Part shown: positions 7,869 to 16,457 of the stretch, one piece after another | Numbering within the stretch: position 1 is the stretch's first letter | Layout of the letters: every line of letters starts with the position of its first letter | The notes under the pieces: model-generated | The model's database searches: none | What the model was told of the DNA's origin: nothing | What the model saw: the letters and a program-made list of their open reading frames with translations, nothing else | Assembly (NCBI RefSeq): GCF_900106945.1 | Contig: NZ_FNNE01000003.1 | Span: forward strand, 1-64,000 | Length of the DNA stretch: 64,000 nt | Direction of reading: 5' to 3' | From: Marinobacter mobilis | Lineage (GTDB): Bacteria > Pseudomonadota > Gammaproteobacteria > Pseudomonadales > Oleiphilaceae | Translations under genes and position numbers: made by a program

Positions 7869-9635
7869 TTAGTGGTCGGATGCAGCACCAGCCCCACGTG
7901 GGTAACGGACGCTTTCGACCAGATCCTGGATTTCCTGAGGCGGCTCTTTGGTCACTGCGGAGACACCGAAGGCAACCGCGAAGTTGATCATTGCACCAAC
8001 CGCACCGATGGACAGGGGAGAGATCCCCAGAACCCAGTTGTCTGGAGTATCCGCCAGGTTGTTGGTGCCCGGAATGAACAGCCAGCCCTTGTAGACAAAG
8101 ATGTAGACCAGGGTGAAGCCCAGACCGGTAAGCATGCCGCTGATGGCGCCAACGTTGTTAACCCGCTTGGAGAAAATACCCATCATCAGGACCGGGAACA
8201 GCGAGGCTGCGGCAATACCAAAGGCCAGAGCAACAACCTGAGCGGCGAAGCCTGGAGGGTTGGCACCGAGATAGGTCGCCACCACAATCGCCACCGCCAT
8301 GGATATCCGGGCAGCCAACAGCTCCTTCTTATCCGAAATGCCTGGATTGATACGGCCCTTGATCAGGTCGTGACTGACCGCCGACGAGATTGCCAGCAGC
8401 AAGCCTGCAGCGGTAGACAAGGCGGCTGCCAGACCACCGGCGGCAATCAAACCGATTACCCAGCCAGGCAGGTTGGCAATTTCCGGGTTGGCCAGTACCA
8501 GGATGTCGCGGTTTACGTTCAGCTCGTTGCCGGCCCAGCCGCGTGACTCTGCTTCAGACTTGAACGCGTCGGTATCGTTGTACAGCTGGATACGACCGTC
8601 GTTGTTCTTGTCCTCGTACTTGATCAGACCGGTGACTTCCCACTCACGAACCCAGTTCGGACGCTCGTCGTACTCGATTGGAGCCGCTGCGGTACCGTCA
8701 GGGTAGATGGTTGTCATCAGGTTCAGTCGGGCCATGGACGCAACAGCAGGCGCTGTCAGGTACAGCAGCGCGATGAAGACCAGCGCCCAACCACCGGACC
8801 AGCGAGCATCTGATACCTTGGGAACAGTGAAGAAGCGCATGATAACGTGGGGAAGACCTGCAGTACCGATCATCAGCGACAGGGTGAACAGAACCATGTT
8901 CAGCTTATTGTCCACATCGGCGGTGTAGGAGTTGAAGCCAAGATCGGTGATGATCAGGTTCAGTTTTTCCAGCAGTGGTACGCCCGAGTCGACATGGGTG
9001 GAGAAAAGACCCAGCGGCGGAATCGGGTTGCCGGTCAGTTGCAGGGAGATGAAGACGGCAGGAATGGTGTAGGCAACGATCAGCACGCAGTACTGGGCGA
9101 CCTGGGTGTAGGTGATGCCCTTCATGCCGCCCAATACGGCGTACATGAATACGACCACTGCTGCGATCATCAGGCCCATGGTGGACTCGACTTCCAGGAA
9201 GCGGGAGAAGGCAACACCGGCACCGGCCATCTGGCCGATTACGTAGGTGACCGAAGCCACGATCAGGCAGATAACGGCAACCAGACGCGCGTTGCTGCTG
9301 TAGTAACGGTCACCGATAAACTCTGGAACCGTGAACTTGCCGAACTTACGCAGGTAAGGCGCGAGCAGCATCGCCAGCAGAACATAGCCGCCGGTCCAGC
9401 CCATCAGGAAGGTTGAGTTGGCATAACCGCCAGCGGCGATCAGGCCGGCCATGGAGATGAAGGATGCAGCGGACATCCAGTCGGCACCGATGGCCATACC
9501 GTTGGTGACGGGGTGAACGCCACCACCAGCGACATAGAAGTCCTTGGTGCTGCCGGCCTTCGCCCAGATGGCGATACCGATATAGAGGAGGAACGAGCCC
9601 CCGACAAACATGAGATTAATTGCAAATTGGCTCAT
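7869..9635 (-). CDS. Sodium:solute symporter, large subunit (VC_2705-type)
   Basis: This 588-residue SSS-family transporter has about 13 membrane helices and the conserved GADWMSAASFISMAGL segment. It pairs with a small DUF4212-like subunit encoded 6 bases upstream, which identifies the two-component VC_2705-type symporters rather than classical ActP/YjcH. Substrates are probably acetate or other short monocarboxylates; this is inferred from family and from the CrbS-like kinase nearby. Residues ~310-385 form a large non-membrane insertion containing an EF-hand-like loop, D342-x-N-x-D346-G-x-I. The C-terminal tail (KEPPQEIQDLVESVRYPRG) is cytoplasmic. A strong terminator follows the gene. Confidence 0.93.
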   Translation of the reverse strand: MSQFAINLMFVGGSFLLYIGIAIWAKAGSTKDFYVAGGGVHPVTNGMAIGADWMSAASFISMAGLIAAGGYANSTFLMGWTGGYVLLAMLLAPYLRKFGKFTVPEFIGDRYYSSNARLVAVICLIVASVTYVIGQMAGAGVAFSRFLEVESTMGLMIAAVVVFMYAVLGGMKGITYTQVAQYCVLIVAYTIPAVFISLQLTGNPIPPLGLFSTHVDSGVPLLEKLNLIITDLGFNSYTADVDNKLNMVLFTLSLMIGTAGLPHVIMRFFTVPKVSDARWSGGWALVFIALLYLTAPAVASMARLNLMTTIYPDGTAAAPIEYDERPNWVREWEVTGLIKYEDKNNDGRIQLYNDTDAFKSEAESRGWAGNELNVNRDILVLANPEIANLPGWVIGLIAAGGLAAALSTAAGLLLAISSAVSHDLIKGRINPGISDKKELLAARISMAVAIVVATYLGANPPGFAAQVVALAFGIAAASLFPVLMMGIFSKRVNNVGAISGMLTGLGFTLVYIFVYKGWLFIPGTNNLADTPDNWVLGISPLSIGAVGAMINFAVAFGVSAVTKEPPQEIQDLVESVRYPRGAGAASDH

Positions 9636-9641
9636 TCGATC

Positions 9642-9905
9642 TTACTCCTCGTGCACGCCGAATTTTTCGTCGATCTTGTTCATACGCCAGGCGTAATGGA
9701 AGATCAGCACGATGAAGGCAAGAATGGATCCCTGTTGCGCGAACCAGAATCCCAGATCGGTACCACCGATATGAATGCCAGCGAGCATGGGGCGAAGAAG
9801 AATGGCAAATCCATAGGATACGAGGGCCCAGATCACCAGACTTCCCACAATGAGGCGAAGATTGGATTTCCAGTATTGTTCGGAATCGTAGCTATGACCA
9901 GACAT
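9642..9905 (-). CDS. Sodium:solute symporter, small subunit (DUF4212)
   Basis: This 87-residue protein has two transmembrane helices (~17-38 and ~55-68). It carries the family signatures YWKSNLRLI, GFWFAQQGSI and YAWRMNKIDEKFGV, which match the putative small subunit of solute:sodium symporters (DUF4212) and not YjcH/DUF485. It is the first gene of a two-gene operon with the large subunit, 6 bases apart. The SD-like sequence GAGAGGAGT precedes the ATG. It presumably stabilises or assists the large subunit in the inner membrane. Confidence 0.92.
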   Translation of the reverse strand: MSGHSYDSEQYWKSNLRLIVGSLVIWALVSYGFAILLRPMLAGIHIGGTDLGFWFAQQGSILAFIVLIFHYAWRMNKIDEKFGVHEE

Positions 9906-10088
9906 AACAGTACTCCTCTCTTGTTGTTGTAAATACCGTTCTTTTTTTAACGTTGGGCTACAGAGGCTCAGCGGTTTTTGTGTATTGACTTTTTTACCGT
10001 TGATACTTTCCGACTTTACCGGTCAACCGCCAGATAGGTATTGGCAAAAGGTCTAAATCTTGCGTTGAGGCAGGTGGATAGGGGCTTT

Positions 10089-10787
10089 TTAGTACTGCTT
10101 CATGTTGTTCAGTTTTCGCCAGTGACGCAGTTTTTCATCAAGCTGGGCGAGGGTGGTAACCCCCTCTTTCAGAGCCTTGTTGATCACGATGAGGGTAAGC
10201 TCGGCGGTCACCATGGCATCGGCTGCGGCATGGTGGCGGGTGCTGGCTTGCAGGCCAAAGTACTCAGACCAGTGATCGAGGCCCCGGCCACCGGTTTCCG
10301 CCTTGGGGAAGAATAGAGGTAGCAATTCCGCCACATCGAGCCAACTGTGGCCCATGGCGTAACCAAGCTGCTGACGGACGGTTTTTTCGAGAAACTTCTT
10401 ATCGAAGGCCGAGTGGTAGGCGAGTATCGGGTCACCATCGAGCCATTCCAGCAGGTGTACCAGTGCGTCTTCGGTTTCGTGGCCCTCTGTCAGGGCCTCG
10501 GGGCCGATGCCGTGGATCAGCACAGTTTCACTGATATCCAGTTCCGGCCGTCGCAGAATCAGATCGAATTGGTCCCGTAAATCGATGGCATTGCCATGGA
10601 TCACGACAGCGCCGATCGCGATGACCTGATCCCTGGCTGGATTAAGCCCGGTGGTTTCGAGATCCAGGACCACGAGTCTTGTCTGATCCAGAGGTTGGTC
10701 CCGAAGTGGTTTAGGGTGGGGTAATTCGCCTTCCCCTGGATGGGTGTAACGGTGGCGATTGAGCCAGGCTTTGACAGAGTTGAGCAT
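10089..10787 (-). CDS. DnaQ-like DEDDh 3'-5' exonuclease
   Basis: This 232-residue protein has the three exonuclease motifs of the DEDDh family: ExoI (VVLDLETTGLNP), ExoII (YHSAFDKKFLE) and ExoIII (HHAAADAMVTAEL, with His and Asp). All catalytic acids are present, so it should be an active 3'-5' exonuclease on DNA or RNA. It lacks the polymerase-binding tail of a replicative epsilon subunit and is not beside rnhA, so it is a paralogue. It follows the cNMP/CBS/DUF294 gene by 9 bases. As I recall, the same pair sits beside a Na+/acetate-type symporter in Pseudomonas aeruginosa (PA3232-PA3235 region), so the association is conserved though its purpose is obscure. Confidence 0.93.
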   Translation of the reverse strand: MLNSVKAWLNRHRYTHPGEGELPHPKPLRDQPLDQTRLVVLDLETTGLNPARDQVIAIGAVVIHGNAIDLRDQFDLILRRPELDISETVLIHGIGPEALTEGHETEDALVHLLEWLDGDPILAYHSAFDKKFLEKTVRQQLGYAMGHSWLDVAELLPLFFPKAETGGRGLDHWSEYFGLQASTRHHAAADAMVTAELTLIVINKALKEGVTTLAQLDEKLRHWRKLNNMKQY

Positions 10788-10796
10788 CGGTCCACC

Positions 10797-12710
10797 CTAG
10801 AGTTGGTAGGTAACCTCCAGCTTTTGCTGGAGTCGCTGGGCCTGGCGGAATGATTCTCGCAATATCCGCCGATCCAGGGGGTTCAGGTGGTCGGGGTTGA
10901 TGAAATTGGAAAGCGGTAGCTGTTTATCGAGCAGGTCCTGGTGGGCACGCATGCGGATCGCCTGGATCAGGCTGTAGGCTTCCTTCCATGCGTTTGCATC
11001 CTTCTTGTCGAAGACGCCCTTGTCGGCCAGGCGGTCGATGCGTTCAAGGGTGTTGGCTTCTTCTACGCTATTGGCCAGGGCGAATACACGTACCGACTCG
11101 ACGAACGGGGCCAGCCCCTGACGCTTCAGGTCCAGGGTGTGGGGGGCGCCATCAGGAGCGTAGCGGAATCCGCGGAACATGGTCAGCGGCGGGCGTCGAT
11201 TGAGCGCATTTTCCGCCAGCATTTTCTGAAACAGTGCATTCTTCTGGATGCGGGTCAGCACCTTGCTGAGCAGGTCTTCGAGCGGGCCACTGGGGCCGAA
11301 CACCGCTCGCATGTCGAGGAAGATCGAGGAGTACACGAGGTTCTGCGGCGTGGAGGCATCAATAAAGCGTATGAACCATTCATCCCATTCGCGCCCGCTC
11401 AGGCACAGCTTGGGATTGCTGGCCATAATATTGCCCTTGCACAGGGTAAACCCGCACTCGGCCAGATCCCGGTTGACCGACTCGGCAAACGGCAGCAGTT
11501 TTTCGCGCACCTGATCTTCGGTCATGCCCTCCGGCACCGAGAACAGGATGCCATTGTCCTGATCGGTCAGCAGTGTCTGCTCCTGACGACCCTCGCTGCC
11601 AAAGGTCAGCCAGGTGAAGGAAATTTCAGGGTCATTGCGCTGGCGGTTCAGTTCGAGTACCCGTCGTACGGTCACATCATTCAGCGTGGTAATGATCTTG
11701 ACGACCTGTCCGGAATCGGCGCCGTGGGCGAGCATGGTGTCGACCAGTCGGGATACATCGGAACGGAGACTCACCAGAGTACGAAGGTGTGTTGCAGTGC
11801 CAATGGTTCGCGCGAGGTGAACGAGGTCAACCCGTTGCAGTGAAAACAGGTCCCTTTCCGACACGACGCCAATCAACCGGTGTTCATCGTCCTTGATGCA
11901 GACGTGGGCGAAATGGTGCTCCGCCATCTGCATGGCAGCCTCGAACGCATCGGCGTGGGCAGGTAGACACATAGGGTTCCCGGTCATGACCTGAGCAATG
12001 GGGATCTCCAGAGAGGCGTCGCCTTCTGCCACGATGGTACGCAGGTCTCGCAAGGTGAAAATACCAACCGCCCGGCGCGCTTCGTCGGTAATCACGATGC
12101 TGCCGACATTGTTCTCGTGCATACGGGCAACGGCTTTTCTAACCGGCGTATCGGGGGAGCAGACAATCGGGTTGCGCAGCGCAAAACGTTCGAGGGGGGT
12201 ATCCAGCGAGTGGCTGGTGCCGATGGATTCCATGGCGCCGCTGCGGATGTGCTGGTTGACCCGGTCCAGCAGGCTGCTGACCCCGCGCAAACAGAAATCC
12301 CGGAAGGGATCGCTTTCGGAAAACAGGATGACAAAACTGTCATGGTCCAGGCTTAGACAGAAGGTGTCCCCGCTGGCACGGTGTAGGGTGCGTGTCGGAC
12401 GCTCACCAATCAGTGCCGCCAGCGGAAAGCACTCGCCCTGACTGATTTCAAATGTGGTTTCGGGCTCACCGGTTTTCTGATTGGTGCGCTCGCCCCGGAC
12501 CCGACCCTGTTTGACAATCTGGAATTCGGTGACGGCGCCATCGTCCGGAGACAGGACAACGTCGTTGTCGGCGTAAAACCTCAGCACTGCGTGTTCCGCA
12601 AAGTGTGCCAGGTGCGCTTCGTCCATGAAGGAGAAAGGGGCATGTTCTCGCAGGAAGCCCATAATGGCGCGGGTATTCTGGGGGGGCTGAGGGTCTGGTG
12701 AGCGGGTCAT
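10797..12710 (-). CDS. cNMP-binding/CBS/DUF294 nucleotidyltransferase-like protein
   Basis: This is a 637-residue multidomain signalling protein. Residues ~15-140 form a Crp-like cyclic-nucleotide-binding domain, and ~170-290 a CBS pair (NVGSIVITDE and VGVVSERDL segments). Next, ~330-470 is a DUF294 nucleotidyltransferase-like domain with GSEGRQEQTLLTDQDNG, and ~490-630 a DUF294 C-terminal helical domain. The GS...DQDNG motif resembles GlnD-type nucleotidyltransferases with a D-x-D metal site, so it may modify or sense through nucleotides. Ligands for the Crp-like and CBS domains (cAMP, AMP, ATP) are not deducible. It forms an operon with the exonuclease and lies upstream of the symporter operon. 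The start codon has no clear ribosome-binding site. Confidence 0.9.
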   Translation of the reverse strand: MTRSPDPQPPQNTRAIMGFLREHAPFSFMDEAHLAHFAEHAVLRFYADNDVVLSPDDGAVTEFQIVKQGRVRGERTNQKTGEPETTFEISQGECFPLAALIGERPTRTLHRASGDTFCLSLDHDSFVILFSESDPFRDFCLRGVSSLLDRVNQHIRSGAMESIGTSHSLDTPLERFALRNPIVCSPDTPVRKAVARMHENNVGSIVITDEARRAVGIFTLRDLRTIVAEGDASLEIPIAQVMTGNPMCLPAHADAFEAAMQMAEHHFAHVCIKDDEHRLIGVVSERDLFSLQRVDLVHLARTIGTATHLRTLVSLRSDVSRLVDTMLAHGADSGQVVKIITTLNDVTVRRVLELNRQRNDPEISFTWLTFGSEGRQEQTLLTDQDNGILFSVPEGMTEDQVREKLLPFAESVNRDLAECGFTLCKGNIMASNPKLCLSGREWDEWFIRFIDASTPQNLVYSSIFLDMRAVFGPSGPLEDLLSKVLTRIQKNALFQKMLAENALNRRPPLTMFRGFRYAPDGAPHTLDLKRQGLAPFVESVRVFALANSVEEANTLERIDRLADKGVFDKKDANAWKEAYSLIQAIRMRAHQDLLDKQLPLSNFINPDHLNPLDRRILRESFRQAQRLQQKLEVTYQL

Positions 12711-12883
12711 GGTCGGATGGGTTCTTATTATGTTTGAGGAGCCAGGAATCCTCAGTTTAGACCAACGTTTACATCGTCGGTGTTGGCCTTTGGTCGTATT
12801 GGTCGGCGCTCGCTCCGACCGCTTTATAGCCCGGCTGGCCGGTGGTAAAGTGCTTGGGATGTAGCGTTTGAGCGGTTATCGTG

Positions 12884-13465
12884 ATGACTACCAAAGAAGA
12901 GCGGATGACGTTCCTCCAGGAAATGGAAGGCGTTCGCAAGATCCGCAAGCCGAATCGTGCGGATATCAAAAAGCCAACGGAGTTAACGCCGGGTCACCTC
13001 GAACGTCAGCGCGCGGCCCAGGCCCAGCCTCTGGTCGACCGGAATCCCCTGACTGCCGATGTGGTTGAGCCTCTGACCAGCCACGACGTGTTGAGTTGGC
13101 AGCGCCCCGGTGTACAGCATGGGGTATTCCGCAAACTCCGTCTTGGCCAGTACCCGATTGAGGCCCGTCTTGACCTGCACCGGCTGACGGTGGAAGAGGC
13201 GCGGCGTGAGGTGTACCGGTTTGTTCGGGACTGCGTGCATTATGGCGTGCGTTCGATGCTGATCCTGCATGGCAAGGGTGAACGAAACCCGGATGGTATC
13301 GCCCAGCTCAAGAGTTATCTGGCGAAATGGCTGCCAGAGCTCGATGACGTTCTGGCCTTCCATTCGGCTCAGAAACATCATGGTGGTACCGGAGCGGTGT
13401 ATGTGATGGTTCGCAAAAGCGACCGTCAGAAGACTGAAAATCGAGAGAAAAACCGCAACCGCTAG
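12884..13465 (+). CDS. smrA: SmrA-like Smr-domain endonuclease
   Basis: This 193-residue protein resembles SmrA rather than SmrB, sharing the mid-protein block LQHGV..KLR.G.YP. The C-terminal Smr domain (~90-185) contains LDLHRLTVEEA, LILHGKGER and HHGGTGAVYV. Smr domains act as nickases or endonucleases on DNA, and some act on mRNA in stalled-ribosome rescue; the exact substrate of SmrA is uncertain. I chose the ATG at 12884 over the GTG three bases upstream because SmrA proteins begin at the equivalent position. The gene is divergent from the DUF294 gene, with a 170-bp shared upstream region that shows no coding potential. Confidence 0.93.
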   Translation: MTTKEERMTFLQEMEGVRKIRKPNRADIKKPTELTPGHLERQRAAQAQPLVDRNPLTADVVEPLTSHDVLSWQRPGVQHGVFRKLRLGQYPIEARLDLHRLTVEEARREVYRFVRDCVHYGVRSMLILHGKGERNPDGIAQLKSYLAKWLPELDDVLAFHSAQKHHGGTGAVYVMVRKSDRQKTENREKNRNR

Positions 13466-13521
13466 GCGGGCGTACAGGGAAATATCTGTAATTGACTGAA
13501 CTGACAGAGATGGAGATACAT

Positions 13522-13713
13522 GTGAAGAAGTTGTTGATTGTTACTGTAGCGTTGATTGCCTTGGCCGGTTGTAAGGATCGGGTATTGTGGAACAGTAACG
13601 GAGCCTATGACGGTGTCGGTAATCAGGAAGTCTGGAATTCCAATGGTCAGATCAACAACGGCGAAGGCCGGGTTATCTGGCGTGATACCAGCGGTAAGGA
13701 TGTGATTCAGTAA
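13522..13713 (+). CDS. Small lipoprotein with WNSNG repeats
   Basis: This 63-residue protein has a lipoprotein signal peptide with cleavage before C17 (lipobox L-A-G-C). The mature part is only 47 residues and contains repeated aromatic/Gly units: VLWNSNGAYDG, EVWNSNGQINNG and VIWRDTSGKDV. I chose the GTG start because GGAG lies 6 bases upstream; the ATG 30 bases earlier would put a charged segment before the signal. It is a probable membrane-anchored envelope protein of unknown function. It is flanked by smrA and the molybdenum hydroxylase genes, with separate spacing from both, so it is probably its own transcription unit. Confidence 0.8.
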   Translation: MKKLLIVTVALIALAGCKDRVLWNSNGAYDGVGNQEVWNSNGQINNGEGRVIWRDTSGKDVIQ

Positions 13714-13728
13714 TCACCCGAACCGTAT

Positions 13729-13749
13729 TGCCGAAACCCGGGTTCGGCA
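13729..13749. other. Inverted repeat between the small lipoprotein and the hydroxylase genes
   Basis: TGCCGAA / TTCGGCA arms (7 bp) flank a 7-nt GC-rich loop. There is no T-run after it. It may be a weak terminator for the lipoprotein gene or an operator for the downstream operon. Confidence 0.35.
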
Positions 13750-13785
13750 GAGACAACAACAAAGAACAAGCTGAGGGAGATACCC

Positions 13786-14253
13786 ATGGCCATAAGCCTG
13801 ACGGTAAATGGACAGAAACGATCGGTCGATATTGAAAGTGACACCCCGTTACTCTGGGTGATTCGCGACGAGCTCGGGCTCAAGGGAACCAAGTTCGGTT
13901 GTGGGGCTGCACTGTGTGGCGCCTGTACGGTTCACCTGAATGGTACACCCATTCGCTCCTGTTCCACCCCCGTCAGCGCTGTGGATGGTCAGGAAATTAC
14001 CACCATCGAAGGAATCAGTGGCTCAACCACGCTGCATAAGCTTCAGCAGGCATGGGTTGATCATGGTGTCCCCCAGTGTGGCTACTGCCAGTCCGGCCAG
14101 TTGATGACGGCCGCCCACCTGCTGTCTTACAACGCTGCGCCGACGGAAGATGAAATCAAGACCGCGATGAGCGGCAATATCTGCCGTTGCGGTACCTACT
14201 CAAACATCGTTGCGGCCATTCAGTCCGTAGCCGGTAGCGAAGGGGAAGCATGA
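13786..14253 (+). CDS. [2Fe-2S] subunit of a molybdenum hydroxylase (IorA-like)
   Basis: This 155-residue protein has the two-domain structure of the small subunit of xanthine-oxidase-family hydroxylases. An N-terminal plant-ferredoxin-type [2Fe-2S] site (CGAALCGACTVHLNG plus a later Cys in RSCSTP) is followed by a helical [2Fe-2S] domain (CGYCQSGQ and CRCGTY). It passes electrons from the molybdenum subunit encoded one base downstream. It has no signal peptide of its own, so export would depend on riding with the Tat-targeted partner. The genes resemble isoquinoline 1-oxidoreductase subunits (IorA/IorB); the real substrate, perhaps an aldehyde or N-heterocycle, cannot be told. Confidence 0.94.
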   Translation: MAISLTVNGQKRSVDIESDTPLLWVIRDELGLKGTKFGCGAALCGACTVHLNGTPIRSCSTPVSAVDGQEITTIEGISGSTTLHKLQQAWVDHGVPQCGYCQSGQLMTAAHLLSYNAAPTEDEIKTAMSGNICRCGTYSNIVAAIQSVAGSEGEA

Positions 14254-14254
14254 C

Positions 14255-16453
14255 ATGAGCATGAATCGACGTGACTTCCTGAAAGTAGCCGCTGGTACCT
14301 CCGGTGGTTTGATGCTGTCTCTGAATCTGACAGCCTGTGCTGGCACCCCCACCGGTTACAGCGAGGAGACCGGCAGCTGGACGGCGGACGCCTGGCTGGA
14401 GCTGACACCGGATAACCAGGTGTTTTTTACCCTGGCCCGGGTCGAAATGGGGCAGGGAACCTACACCGGGCTCACCACGCTGATTGGCGAGGAGCTGGGT
14501 GTGGCGCCGGAGCGGATTCAGGTTCGCTTTGCTCCGGTAGGCAAGGAATACATTAATCCGGCGATCAAGCTGCAGATGACAGGGGGGAGCACCAGTGTGG
14601 CGACCAGCTGGCAGCCGCTGCGAGTCGCTGGTGCCAGCGCACGGGAAATGTTGGTTGGAGCAGCGGCCCGGATTTGGGCGGTGTCTGCTGCTGACTGTAA
14701 GGTTGATGACGGCCAGGTTCGGCATCCAAATGGTTCCGATGCCCTGAAGTTTGGGCAGTTGGTCGAACTGGCGGCCAAGGAGTCGGTTCCTGATGATCCT
14801 GCGCTTACGCCCCGTGATCAGTGGAAGTACATTGGCAAGAGCCGGGGGCGCCTGGATGCGTTGGCGAAGTCTACCGGTACGGCCGAGTACGGAATCGACG
14901 TCGAATTGCCGGGAATGGTGTACGCCGTGGTGACCCGCCCGCCAAGATACGGTGCGACAGTGGCGTCGTTTGACGCGAGCGAGGCGCTGGGCATGCCCGG
15001 TGTGCTGGATGTGTTCGAGATTGACCGGGGCGTCGCTTTGGTGGCCGACAAGTACTGGCGTGCGCGCAAGGCGCAACGGGCTTTGAAAGTCGAATGGAAT
15101 ACCGAGGACGCGCTGTCTGCATCCAACGCCTCTGTCATGGCGTTCTACCGCAAGTCGGCGGATGAGGATCCGGGCGTCAATGAGCGGGAAGAAGGCGATA
15201 TCGGTGAGGCCTTTGAGTCCGCCAGCCGAGTGGTGGAAGCGAGCTATGAACAGCCGTACCTGGCGCATGCGACCATGGAGCCGATGAATGCCACCGCGTT
15301 GTACCACGGTGATCGTATGGAAATCTGGGCACCGACTCAGGCGCCTGATCTGGGGCGAATTGCGGTTGCCCGAGTCACGGACCTGTCACCGGATGAGGTC
15401 GATATTCACACGACGTTCCTTGGCGGTGGCTTTGGTCGTCGGCTGACGCAGGACTTTATTGGAGAAGCGGCGGAGGTCGCTTACAAGGTGAATAAGCCGG
15501 TCAAGCTGATCTGGTCGCGGGAAGAAGACACCCGCCACGATTTGTACCGGCCAGCGATGTTGCACCGGATGAAAGCGAGTATCAGCGGTGACCAGGTGAC
15601 GGGTTGGCATCATCAGATCGTCGGCCCGCAGATCCTGGACTGGTATGTGCGTAATGCGGCACCGGCGCAGTACCCATGGGCGCCCAAGTTCCTCTACGAC
15701 ACCCTGGGTAAAGCTGGCCTCATGGGTGAGGGGTTGATGACACCCAAGGACACCTCGGCCATCGAGGGGGCGGTCGAATACCCCTACCAGGTTGCAAACC
15801 TTGAAGTGCGGCATACCCATTGTGACCCCGGTGTGCCCATCACCTGGTGGCGCTCGGTGGGCTATTCCCACAACGCGTTTGCGGTTGAAACCTTTATGGA
15901 TGAACTGGCCCATGAAACCGGCCAGGACCCCTTCGAGTTCCGTCGCAATCTGCTGCAGCACGAGCCCCGCCATCTGGCGGTTCTGGAGCGCGCCGCAGAA
16001 CTGGGCGGCTGGGGAACGCCGCTGGCTGAGGGGCGTGCCCGTGGCATCGCTGTCCATCGCAGTTTTGGTACTTATGTGGCCCAGGTGGTCGAGGCCAGTA
16101 TCGAAAATGGAGCCATTCGTATCCACCGGGTTGCCTGTGCCGTGGACTGTGGTCCGGTAGTCAACCCTGACATCGTAAGGGACCAGATCGAGAGCGGTGT
16201 GATCTTTGGTCTGACCGCGGCGCTTTACGGCAACATCACACTGGAGAATGGTGAAGTTAAGGAAAGCAACTTCCACGATTACCAGATGCTGCGTAACCAC
16301 CAGCGGCCAGATGTTGAAGTGGCCATTATTGACAGTAATGAAGCGCCGACAGGCGTCGGTGAGCCGGGTGTTCCTCCGGTGATCCCGGCCTTGGGCAACG
16401 CCTTGTTTGCCCTGACCGGTAAGCGCCAGCGTACGCTTCCGCTGACGGCCTGA
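14255..16453 (+). CDS. Molybdopterin-binding subunit of a molybdenum hydroxylase (IorB-like)
   Basis: At 732 residues this is the catalytic subunit of a two-subunit xanthine-oxidase-family enzyme lacking a flavin subunit. The N-terminus is a twin-arginine signal (NRRDFLKVAAGTSGG) followed by a hydrophobic stretch and LTAC, which could act as a lipobox, so the enzyme is probably periplasmic and possibly lipid-anchored. Molybdopterin-site motifs include GGGFGRR, and near the C-terminus GVGEPGVPPV, whose Glu is the expected catalytic base. It is separated by one base from the iron-sulfur subunit gene and by 4 bases from the XdhC-family gene. Electrons may go to a cytochrome that is not encoded here. 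Confidence 0.94.
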   Translation: MSMNRRDFLKVAAGTSGGLMLSLNLTACAGTPTGYSEETGSWTADAWLELTPDNQVFFTLARVEMGQGTYTGLTTLIGEELGVAPERIQVRFAPVGKEYINPAIKLQMTGGSTSVATSWQPLRVAGASAREMLVGAAARIWAVSAADCKVDDGQVRHPNGSDALKFGQLVELAAKESVPDDPALTPRDQWKYIGKSRGRLDALAKSTGTAEYGIDVELPGMVYAVVTRPPRYGATVASFDASEALGMPGVLDVFEIDRGVALVADKYWRARKAQRALKVEWNTEDALSASNASVMAFYRKSADEDPGVNEREEGDIGEAFESASRVVEASYEQPYLAHATMEPMNATALYHGDRMEIWAPTQAPDLGRIAVARVTDLSPDEVDIHTTFLGGGFGRRLTQDFIGEAAEVAYKVNKPVKLIWSREEDTRHDLYRPAMLHRMKASISGDQVTGWHHQIVGPQILDWYVRNAAPAQYPWAPKFLYDTLGKAGLMGEGLMTPKDTSAIEGAVEYPYQVANLEVRHTHCDPGVPITWWRSVGYSHNAFAVETFMDELAHETGQDPFEFRRNLLQHEPRHLAVLERAAELGGWGTPLAEGRARGIAVHRSFGTYVAQVVEASIENGAIRIHRVACAVDCGPVVNPDIVRDQIESGVIFGLTAALYGNITLENGEVKESNFHDYQMLRNHQRPDVEVAIIDSNEAPTGVGEPGVPPVIPALGNALFALTGKRQRTLPLTA

Positions 16454-16457
16454 ACCG

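Noticed and set aside
7869..9905. Annotation as acetate permease ActP with YjcH
   Set aside because: The small subunit matches DUF4212 rather than DUF485, so the pair fits the VC_2705-type symporters; acetate remains only a likely substrate.
9906..10088. A sigma-70 promoter for the symporter operon near a TTGACC element
   Set aside because: The spacing to the nearest TATCAA-like element is 15 bases and the match is weak; nothing else in this 183-bp gap supports a precise promoter call.
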